Both the position numbers and the translations under genes were made by a program. From Siphonodentalium dalli (lineage: Eukaryota; Mollusca; Scaphopoda; Gadilida; Siphonodentaliidae), in the NCBI GenBank assembly GCA_032622095.1, contig CP136061.1, forward strand, positions 63,367,127-63,431,126: 64,000 bases of DNA, in the 5' to 3' direction. Below the pieces are notes generated by a model that made no database searches, had not been told where the DNA came from, and worked only from the letters and a program-made list of their open reading frames with translations. The number at the start of each line of letters is the position of its first letter. The stretch's first letter is position 1. Shown in pieces: positions 42,401-54,400 of the stretch.

Positions 42401-45400
42401 TATGTTGATGACACTCAGATCTTTATTGAATTTCCTCGCAACAACTTACCATCTTATATAGAAGCCAAACATAAACTTGAAGAGAGTTTTGAGGATATTA
42501 GACAGTGGATGCAAGTCAACAAATTGAAGCTGAATGACGATAAATCAGAATTCATGGTTATTGGAACTAAACACTCGTTGAAATCACTATCGCAGCTTGT
42601 CAACGGCGATCACAGTGAGCTTTTTGAAATCAATTTGCACGGTTCGAAAATCAAATCTTGTTCGGCGCTCAGGAATCTCGGAGCCTTTTTCGATACAAGG
42701 ATGTCAATGAATTCTATGGTTTCAAACTTAGTGAGAACATGTTGTTTTTATCTTAGAACTATACGCAGAGTCCGTTGCTATCTTACACATAGTACAATTA
42801 AGCATGCCGTGATCTCCTTGGTGTTATCCCGTATAGACAGCCTTAATTCCATCATGACACACCTCACGAAGGAAAACATCACGCGAATTGACCTGACCAT
42901 TAACAATTGTGCACGTCTTATTCAGAACTTACGTAAATACGATCACATTACAACTGTTCTCTGTTCACTTCACATAATGACATTCGAATATAGAGTGAAA
43001 TTTAAATGTACACTAATCGTATTCAAGGCTCTGAGGGGAGAATGTCCAAGCTATATCTCCTCCATGTTTAAACTGAAGTTCTGTGGTCGTGGCGCATCCA
43101 CAAGGTCGATGACAAGTGGTTGCGTTCTAAGATTTCTGACCGGCAAACCAAATAGCAGATAAGGTGAGATGTGCTTCCAACAAACAGCGACTAACATTTG
43201 GAATTCGCTCCCACTTGATACTCGGAGAGCAGACACTGTTTCTGGTTTTAAAAAATCTCTTAAGACGCACTTATTTAAATTGTGTTTTAAACTGGATTAA
43301 TTAACTATTTTTAGAACGAGCACCAGTTATCTTATATTTATTCTGTCGTTTTATTAGAAACCTGTACTGTATTTTTAATCTAGTCTCACTGTTTCGTTGT
43401 TTTACTTTTTATTTTTTTTAACCTAGTATTGTTTTATCCTAGTTGTATACTTTTTGTATTTAAAATCACCTGTATGTATTTTATGTTGTGTTCTTAATAT
43501 GACTGTAAAGCGCATTGAAACTAAATATTGTAGAATGCGTTCTTTAAATGTAAATATAATAATAATAATAATGGCGCATAGACGCTGTTGTTATTGGTGT
43601 CGAAGCCCAGAAAAGTTTTCTGGTCTTCGGCGTCGTCCAGTATAATCTCTGGGAATTGCGCGTCCCCGATTTTCCCGATAGGAATTGCATACATTCGTTG
43701 AGAATCTTTCCCCTTTGTAATACTATTAGAAGCAGTGTTGATACTAGCTTCAAATTTTTCTCTTAACTGTGCGTTGAGCACTTTTCTTGGTGCGTTGAGC
43801 ATCAGGTCCTGTCACGTCGGACATAATATGTGATCAATGTAGAATCGAAGTGGACTGCTCGTCCAACTCAACAAAATAACTCAACCGCTTCAATGGTCCC
43901 GGGACTTTATATAGCCAGCCAGAGACCAATCATGACGTCAGTAATCGTTCAGCACGAGAAAAAACTTTATTTTCTACTACGAACTGTTGAGTGGACTGGC
44001 CAATCACATCATAAGATGCACTGTTTATCCCGACTCGGAGCGAGTGTAGATATGAGAACAAATCCATTTAGTAAAGAAAGTGTATAAAGCCCCACAACTT
44101 TGAAATTATTCTTTTGTTACATCTCAGTCTGGTTCAGGGATCAAAATAGGTCGATAAATACTTTTATACTGACTTTTTATGCCACAGAAAAACTTATTCA
44201 GGTTATATAGGATTTATAAAAATTGGACCTGATTTTGAAACATGTGGATATTGAAACTTATTCTTCCTTGCTGCCTCATGATCATACTTATATGAAACAT
44301 GATTTACGATGACTGAGATACAAAGTACAGCTGAATTTTTCACTCAAATAGGCCATAATGCTGCAAAAATGAATGTAGAAGTGCGGTGGTCCAGTGGACA
44401 TCATGCTCGACTCGTAACGTCAAAGTGTGAAAACATCATGAGTTTCAATCCCTCTCACTCTCATTGAAAGTCAAACACTGAGTTGGGTCCTTTGGTAAGC
44501 AATCTCATACTACAGTTGTTGTGGGGGACTCACATGTTAACTGAGTACCTGGTCAGGAGTTGATGTATATTGTTATCATACTGATCCTGATGCGCTCATT
44601 AGCTGATTTGATTGCTTTCTCCTAAACGATGATGGGTAATCAATTCCCTATGGCCGGGGGTAACAATCATGTAAAGCGCATTAAAACTAATTTAATGTGG
44701 AATGTGCTATATAAATGCATTGATTTATAATTATTTACTCTGTGGGGGTAACAAAGTTGACTTTGAAACATGGATATTTATCATGTACAGTAATGCCCTA
44801 AATAATTAAAAATTAACCATAATTCTGCTGTGGTTAATGAGTCGATTATTTAGGGCACTAGTGTATGCCAGCTCAATATTAGCTCTTACCTTTGCCTTTC
44901 AATATCAAGTGGCGTTTCTTCAATCGTCTGAGCAACCGAAGCTGTTTCCGTGAGACTGACCACCTCAGTTAAATCCTCTTTTCCCTGTCTATAAAAAAGT
45001 ATACAAAATGATTAGTCTTTTTGAGATCTCCATCATCAACTTCTAACATTAAATTATTATGATAAGTGGTAAGACCTCTTTTCCAAAACAACAATTCCAA
45101 CAGCAAACACAGATATTAGGAATCTTGTTTTGATGATAGGTTTGTACCCCAAAAACAAGAGCATCACTGGATCGTGGCTATAAATATGCCCAGTACTATA
45201 CTTGTAGATTTGTTATTAAATCAGGTAATTTAATTTTAAGTTGAAAAAAAGCCGTAACATAACACATATAGAAACAAGTGCACCGCTAGGCGGAGGTAAC
45301 GCCCCCGACTGTACAATCAGAGAAACTTTCTGGTTAAGCGCTATAAAAATGCCACATGTTGTTCTATATTAGCTTCAAATTTGGTCTGGTGCCACAAAAA

Positions 45401-48400
45401 TAGAAGGAAAACTGAATTTTCTAAAAAAAAACTGAATTTTTTAAGTCGAAAAAGGGTCATAACTCTCACAAAAATTATCCGATTGAACCAAAATTTTACC
45501 TTGACCTGTATTGCGATATTGGTAATACACAAAAAAACGGGTTTTGCAAATAAACAATCCAAAATCAAGTTATCATCTGGAAACCAAAAAAAGTAGCAGA
45601 AAACCTGAATTTTCTAAGTCCAAAAAGGGGCGTAACTCTGGAAAAAATGGGCGGACGAAACCGCAGTTATGGGGACATCTTGTCCCCCCGGCTGGTCTAT
45701 TGGCATACCAAAGATCAACTGAATTGAATTAGCGAAACCAAAGTTATGAGTTGAAATGTTCGTACGGACGGAAGGACGGACGGACGGAAGGACGGACGGA
45801 AGGACGGACGGAAGGACGGACGGAAGGACGGACGGACGGAGGGCTCCACTATATACCCCCAAATCTCCATCGGAGATCGGGGGCATAATAATTGGACAAA
45901 ACTCTTATTCGAGCTTGGCGTGTAGGTTTGGCTGAGAAACATGCATATAAACTTTAGAGCTAATCAAACACGAGTTTGTCTGTTGCCTGGTACATACCAC
46001 CATGTGGCATATATACTGGCTTGGGTGGGCATCATACAAACAAAGAGAAATAACAGTCGAATGAATAATTCAAACAAATCCTATTAAAACTTCTTAGGAA
46101 CTCCTCATTTTGGTAGGCATTCATACCAAATTTCATTGACATATCTGATTACCCATGACTGAGATATTTGTACGGATAAAAAAATCAACATTTACAGATA
46201 AACGAAGGACAATTAATCTAGAACGGTGAATGAGTACAACACTTTTTTAGGCCTTATTAAGATATATATATTAACAAGGGGTACGCATCTACGGTGAATG
46301 AGTACAACACTTTTTTAGGCCTTATTAAGATATATATATTAACAAGGGGTACGCATCTAAGATGCTTTTGTCAAGTTTTTTGGCAGTCAAACCAAACTTC
46401 TGCCAATAAGGAGCACAACTCCGGGAAAACAAGGGGTACACATCTAAGATGCTTTTGTCGAGTTTTTTGGCAGTCGAACCAAACTTCTGCCAATAAGGTG
46501 AACAACTCCAGGAAAAAAGTCGGACGGTGGTATATTATTGCAATAGACCTATATACCAAATATCAATTGAATCCGTTAATATTTCATTGACTTATCGCAC
46601 TAACGGTGATAAAATTGTTATTAAAATAGACAAACTAAGACCCATAACTCCGGGAAAAAAATTTCGGACAAACCAGGTTTTCGAACTCATCAGAGATATT
46701 GTTGCAAGTGACTCATATACCAAATATTGTTGAAATCGGTTAATATTTCATCGAGTTATCGCGCTAACGGTGATAAAATTGCTAAAAATAGACAAACTAA
46801 GACTCGTAACTCCGCGAAAACAATTCGGATAAACCTGGTTTTCGAACTCGTCCGAGATATTATTGCAAGAGTCTCATATACCAAATATCGTTGAAATCGG
46901 TTAATATTTCACGGAGTTATCGTGCTAACGGTGATAAAATTGCTAAAAAGACAAACTAAGACCCATAACTCCGGAAAAAAAATATCGTGCAAACCTCGTT
47001 TTCGAACTCGTCCGAGATATTGTTGCAGGAGACTCATATACCAAATATTGTTAAAATTGGTTAATATTTCATCGAGTTATCGCGCTAACGGTGATAACAT
47101 TGATAAAAATAGACAAACTAAGACCCATAACTCTGCGAAAAAAATTCGTACAAACCTGGTTTTCTAATTCGTCCGAGATATTGTTGCAGGAGACTCATAT
47201 ACCAAATATTGTTGAAATCGGTTAATATTTCATTGAGTTATCGCGCAAACGGTGATAACATTGCTAAAAATAGACAAACTAAAACCCATAACTCCGGAAA
47301 AACAACATCGGACAAACCTGGTTTTCGAACTCGTCCGAGATATTGTTGCAAGAGTATCATATACCAAATATTGTTGAAATTGGTTAATATTTGTGTGAGT
47401 TATCGCGCTAACGGTGAAAAAATAAAAATAAAGTCATCAAAGATGGATAACTCTTGTCAAAAAGTTCGGACGTGACCCATTTTCTACAGGCAGTAAATAG
47501 TCATTGGGAGCAACTCACATACCAAAATCTTTTTGAATCCGTTCACCAATGTCAAAGTTATAAGGCATTCTTTAGGTCCGCCCGCCCGCCGTCCGTCGTC
47601 AAACCATAAGTCGAGTTTTTGAAAAACTCGACTAAAAATTAGACAAAAGGGTTGTAATATATGTGGTAAACAGCATGTTTGTCCGGTATGCGGCTGATAC
47701 GGACCCTGGCTCTTACGGACCCTGGCTCTTACGGACCCTGGCTTATACGAACCACGGCTCATACGGACCACGGCTTATACGGACCCCGGCTGTTATGGAC
47801 CCTGGCTTTTACGGAGCTCCAGCTCATACGGACCTCATTCAAATTAAACTAAAATTTTCCTCACTTGATTTGCAGAGTTATCTCCCTTTATGTGAAATTG
47901 GTGTTTTCAGAACTCAGAAAATATAAGGAGTACAGCACTGAAATTTGGTCGATAGATACATCTTGATATGCACTGAAACATGAGCACATCAAAATCTTTG
48001 TCCATCTTTCCTCTCCAGAGTTATCTCCCATATATCTGCAGCAGACAATATATGAAACTGAAAGTACCGCAATGCACATGCTTTACATTCTTACACAATT
48101 GTTGGTAACAAAATATACACAATATGTGTAGAACGGCCCTTGGTCCATGTACTTACATGTATATGCAAAACTACACACTGATGTGTGTATAAATCGGGTT
48201 TACACATTTTATATGTATTCGTTTCTACACATTAGTTATAGGAGTGTATACTATGACCTTCATGATCAAGTAATAATATTACCACCAGAAAGGATGCGTG
48301 GCTTTTATTATACTCTGTCTCCATCATGATCGGGTAATACTATTGCAACTATTAATATTATAAGTAGAGAACTATATCGTTCATAATGTTTTATACATCG

Positions 48401-51400
48401 GGCATGTTTGGGATCACTTCCAGTTCATATACTAGGTGGATACATACACAAAGTACATACATGTAGTCATGAGCCTGCTTGTGCATGATATTATTTTTCT
48501 TATTTATTTCTTTTAATTATTTGATATATAATTTCAATATAATATAAAGATTGTGTTCATTAAAAATTAAATATTCCATGGAAGTATAAAATTTCTGGTA
48601 TTTCAGAAATTTAAATCCTAGTTTTATTTATATTTTTATGTTATTTTGTATATATCTTCTAAATTATATAGAGGATCTACAACGAGTCCCCAGTTTATAG
48701 CGGGATTTACAAAACGAGTCCAGTAAATTAGGTCTGGGCCGAGCCTTTGGCGAGGTCCAGACCTAATTTACTGGACGAGTTTTGTAATTTCCGCTATAAA
48801 CTGGGGACGAGTTGTAGATTCTATTTATTACATGATCCAAAACATCGACAAAACATACTTAAATCAACAAATGGGACGCGAAACTAACATCGGCTTCTAT
48901 AAGACATGCGATGACGTTTTACGTAATTATTCGTTGTTTGCCGCGTAAAGAAATAGTCCTAGATAAATAAAGACTCTTTTGGCGCATATGTTGGCGTATT
49001 TTTAATGATATAATTTCTTCATTCATAATAGTTTGTTGGAAAAATATTGGAAGCTATAGTATTTTGAGACGTAGCTTATGGAATGTTAACATACCACAAA
49101 CCGGAAGTCAAAGGTCACCTGGCACTATTTCCTGTTATTAAACGAACGTTTAATATCATAATTTATAGAATGGGTTTATTGAATGGAATAAGGATATAAT
49201 CATGTAATAAAAAGGATTATTTCCTTTTAACTTTAAATTATATTTATGTTTGTTACTCACTTGTTGTAAGAGAACATGAGGTATAACTGACTTATTTCCG
49301 TTGTGTTCTGGCTTGTAAACATTAAATTGATAGGATACTATTTTATACTTTATAGAACGATACGAAGAACATATGAATTTTGACAAAAATGAGATGGTCC
49401 CATAAATGGCCGGATTTGGTGTTATGTACCCCTATAATCCCTTTACTTTTGTATAAACACGTGCGTGTGATACTTTCACCGTTGTATAAACAGACACGTT
49501 ATGATGAGTGGTCAGTGATTGATGATCAGCATAAACCCACTGAGTTCGATTTGTTGTGGAAAAAATGTTTGTAAAAACAAAGATGGTATAAAGATTTCTC
49601 AAGATTTTTAAGATCGACAATGGTTTTAAGAAAGGCAACAGAAAGCTAAATATAGTATCCAGTGGCGGATATATGCTTTGTTTACAAGCGGACCCAGAAG
49701 AAGATATGCATTTTGTCAGTATTTTAATTTATTTTATTTTAATTTATTTAAATAAATAAAAATATACCTATATAATTTAAAAATTTTAATTTAATTTGAA
49801 TTGAAGTCCGTATGAGCCGGAGGTCCGTAAAAGCCGGGGTCCGTATAAGCCAGGGACCGTATGAGCTGGAGGTCCGTAAAAGCCAGGGTCTGTATCAGCC
49901 AGGGTCCGTAAGAGCCAGGGTCCGTATCAGCCGGCATTCGTTTGTCCAATAGAACAAATTAAAATTTAGATCAGAAAATTTAGTCAACAGGCACCGATAC
50001 TGGAAATACTCACCGTTTTCTCCACCAAGGGAGGCCAAAATATATTATAATCACTATTAATGCAATGACAATCAGTGCAGCAAGAATTCCTCCAACAATA
50101 CCACCAATGAGAGCACCATTATCTGTATCATCAGGTTCTGCAACAGATAGAATTTTACTGTTAACTCTTTCATGATGGGAGCTGCACTGGTGCAGCATTA
50201 AAGATCATGTGCCAGTGCATTCACTTGTACATGTATTGTCTTCCATAGGGAGCCTCGCATATATAAGAGAATGCACTGACTTACAAGATGGATATTGTTA
50301 GGACAATGTATTCTCTTATTTATGAGTGACTTGCATATATAAGAGAATGCATTGGTACAGGTTTTCACAAAATTTCAGGAAGCTCCAGTCATGGAAAAGT
50401 TAATCCTTCGGCGGGTAGAACAACATGTCACTGACAGCTAGTAGTCTCCTAAAAGATAACTTTTCAAAGCATTAGTTTAATAGAATAATTGCAGCCGTCT
50501 GAATGCCTTAGAGTTATTTTCTGCAATCCAAATTCAACCCAAAGGACTCATCTGAACACTACTTTAGACTATGTCCAACCAAGGGAGAATTGAGTCTGTA
50601 GAGAGCCGATGTCGGCATCACAGATGTCTGTACCACATATCTGACATTTTAGTAAATAATTTATTCTAACTAATTCTAACCATGCAACGATGCAGGTATT
50701 GAAGGACACACCCGCTAACCATTAATAGCAACCACAAGTGCTCGAAGAGCGCATTGGTGCTTATACCTTCGGCGCAGGTTAGTGATGACATTATATAAAA
50801 ATTTTTATATTTCTATAGCGATGAGCCAAATTCTGGTGGCGTGTACGATTTTTTGTGATAATGACATGTGACTTCTGGTTAGTAACTGTCTGGAGATTGC
50901 AAAATTGCGGAATCGGCAGTGGACCAAGGAGACAAAATTAAAAATGTCAACTTCACAACTTCCGAAGAATTCCCATGTGATTTAGGCATATAAGTATCAT
51001 GTAGACCAATTTCATTAGTTAGCTTGATGAAAATCAGAGAAGATGCCATGGCACGGTTCATGATGTCATTTACGTCATGTTGGCTTTGCGGACCAGAATC
51101 GAGACAAGAATGTACACTCCATGACAATACTTGTCATGTTGTCTCCACCAGGGCCATTTTATATTACATATATTTTTCTTAGCGTTATGTCGCCGATAAA
51201 AAGCAAATTGGAGGTACAGCATGTGTGGTTACCTCATACTAGAAATACCAAACACAGCATTGAACATAAAACAATGCTGCTAATTTTTTGCATCAAACAT
51301 GTGCAAGCAATGTGATGTCGTCATGGTATCGAATATTATTTTGATGACGTTGTCTCTTTCACATTGATTGCTACAATAATTTGTCAGGGACACAGTGTAC

Positions 51401-54400
51401 TATTGTGTGCACTGAGCTCTTTCAGCGACAGGTTGAAATGAAGAATAGTGAATTATGGTAATATATGACTTCTAAAATATACTAAATTGTCACTAAAAGA
51501 AATAATGAATCCCCTTTTGCAGAAGTTTTATTTTCTGTTTGGTAATTTGAAAAAATTATTATTTAAATATAAATGATTGCGTTGAAACCCACTACAAAAT
51601 TTTAAATGACTTACCAGTCTGGGTGATATATGGTCCATAGAGACTAGAAACTATGCATCCACCACTTGTGCAGGAGAATCCTTGAACTCTAAAAATGAGT
51701 ACATAAATTGCACAGCCGGTATCATAGCTGTCTAATATATTAAATTTTATGTAATGCAAAATGATTTAAGGCAATGAAGATAATCCTGAATAGCTCTGAT
51801 TTATATCAACTATGTATGTAATATAGAAAATGTTTGATATATGAAATAAACATAGAACCATGCTTGTTAGAGATTTCTTACCACCCCCCCCCCCCCCCCC
51901 CCCCCCCCAGACCCCGAAGCCATGACAAATAGTTTTCGCGGTTGGTCTGCTGGCTAAGCCGGGTGTCAGTCGCGACGTTCGTCGCTGATGAAATATAGCG
52001 GAGAATACCAGAGCACATGTGCTCTTTTGGTGTTGGGATTTTCCATTATGGCAAAATTAGTTCAAAATACATGAAGGACTGGAATGGATGTACTATGTAT
52101 AGTTAACCATGTAATTGGTATAAGTTACATTTGGGACTTCTGTCGACTTCAGACTGCTATCATCACTGGCATCTGGCGATATATACATACATCATTGAAT
52201 GATGAATTCGATAGTAATCATATAATATTTCAATCTATTTTCTAGTCTTATCTACAGGATATGTGCATATATTGACAAATACCAGCGATAAAGAAATAAA
52301 GAATTTATATTTTAATTTTATATATGACTGCCACCTATATATTTCACTCTTTCAGATATGAGAGAGACATACTTATATTCAGATCCAGGAGTTAGGCCAC
52401 CATTACAGTAAGCATCCTCCAGTTTCTGATCGCATGACTGATCAGATCCAATTGTATATGATTCTGTACTTCGCTTTCGTCTTGCACCTGAAATAGTTTT
52501 GGCTATTAAAAGAACCCAAAGCACTCACAGTCGGTAAATGTGCAAAATTCAGAAAAGTCTGTAAAAATATCACCACAAAGAAGACATGGAGAACAGGCTG
52601 AGTTTACCGTAGTTTGCCTGTCATTTGCAGAATGAGGTCCCCAGAGGGCGAATTTAGTGACGTAATCCCGCATAGAGGGCTAGCATCACTAAGTTCACCG
52701 TCTGGAGACCTCATTCTGCTTAGGCCTCATATTCTCTGGAAAGTTTCTTTATTATCAAATTTCTTCATATAGATTCTATTTATTTTTTTGTTTAGTTTCT
52801 CTATATCCCCAAATTGGCAGACGACACATTGCATAATCGAGGTTCCCAATAGGTGTACATCACAATATTCACCATTTGGGAACTTCAATCTGAGTCTATG
52901 TCTCACATAGCGGATGAGGCCATGCAGAATGAGGTCCCCAGAGGGTGAATTTGTTGATGCTAGCCCCCTATGCAGGATAGCGGCACTAAATTCACACTCT
53001 GGGGACCTCATTTTGCAAATGACAGACACACTAAACTCAGGCTGAAATAAATAAACTTTGTTCTCATATTAATTGACAGCTTTCCAATAACAAAATTGTG
53101 TGTGTTGAAACTAGTGTTATGTAAACAAAACTGTTACAGTGATTTGTCAACAAACATCGTTAATCGGGTAATAATTTCAAATATTTTAGTCTAATTATGA
53201 TTTTCAGAATATTTTTCAACGCTTTGGCCTTTTCCAATGTTTAAGCATCAAGTTTTGATTAAATCCATCTTATTGGATTAATTGAACTTTCATCAGTAAT
53301 GTTTACAGGGCATAACAATGGTTTTGATATGTGAAATCTTGTCAATGGAGAATTTTTTATAATAGAAATAATAAGTCAATAAATAAAATATTTTTACATG
53401 TACAGTAATGCTCTAAATAATCGACTCCTTAACCACAGCAGAATTATGGGTAACTTTTCCGGATTTAATTGGAAATATGGCTTGTTGCCTTCCATTGGAA
53501 AGCTCTCATTGGGTAAAGTATGGATAGGAAAGCTCGCATTGGGTAAGGTATGGATAGGAAAGCTCTCATTGGGTAAGGTATGGAACAGTTCATGTTGCCA
53601 TAATGATATGAAAACTTCATTAAGATATCATCAATACAGCATTATTTAGATGGATCCTGTTCTTCTCTAATCAAAGTGTTAACTGATACAAAAGATGTTT
53701 TTGACACCAATGACGCAGAAATCACAGATGATATACATGCCATTCTCAACGCGGAACACCACTCCCCACCACTTTGTGAAATAATACTAATGTATTCTAA
53801 TATGAGCATACCCATACCAGAGTTCTGCCAATTAATGTCTGTTATTCTGAATAAATTCTTGAATTCTTCAGCCTTTGCCTTGTGCCAGTTTGGATATTTG
53901 TCAAACATTTCACTGTTTTGTAACTTTTGATTATTTTTGAGACCTGAAAACAAGTAATTTAGATTGATTAAAATATTACATAGCACCACCAAGAACATAT
54001 ATATATAATTTATTAGGACCTCTGCGCATCGCTCATAATATTATACATACTTTAAGTCGCCGGTCAGCTAAAATAGTCCCTGTTCATATTGTTCATATTG
54101 TTACACATATTTCATTTGATTAATCAGTTATAAATACTAACAATAAATATTAGTGTGGGTTTTGTCTCAAACTTCACTCAGTGTCTGTAGGCGTACAGAC
54201 TGAGTAGAAGTATCATTAAATTTTGAACTGAATATGCTAAATTTATTTCTGTTGGCTAGCATTTTTGTGACTTCTATTTATATAATAGTCACAGTGGGTA
54301 GGCATATATGTATTCGATTTTAATTCATCCCAACTTGGCACAAGTGATAACAAGGTTAAAGTATGTAAAAATGTTCACACAAATTATTACACGTTATTGG

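Larger units (their letters stand above)
36081..44056 (-). mobile_element. DIRS-like tyrosine-recombinase retrotransposon, about 8 kb including a nested LINE
   Basis: On the minus strand the order is ITR, gag-like ORFs, RT/RNase H, tyrosine recombinase, internal complementary region, ITR, the arrangement known for DIRS elements. Inverted terminal sequence at about 36208-36355 matches 43868-44012. The outermost GCACTGTTTATCCCGACTCG is present at 36081 and 44018 in the same orientation and inverted at 36623-36642. Without the LINE the element is about 5.6 kb. Several frameshifts, two stops and a 145-bp duplication show the copy is dead. No methyltransferase-like domain was recognised. Confidence 0.87.

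Noticed and set aside
44378-44460. Functional tRNA gene
   Set aside because: A- and B-box-like sequences are present but the cloverleaf does not close; it is the head of a SINE.
45614-45942. Overlapping PSVLPSV / SFRPSFRP repeat frames
   Set aside because: Products of the GGACGGAA microsatellite, not genes.
47663-47926. 87-codon frame of repeated YGPWLLRT-like peptides
   Set aside because: Product of the 18-bp satellite.
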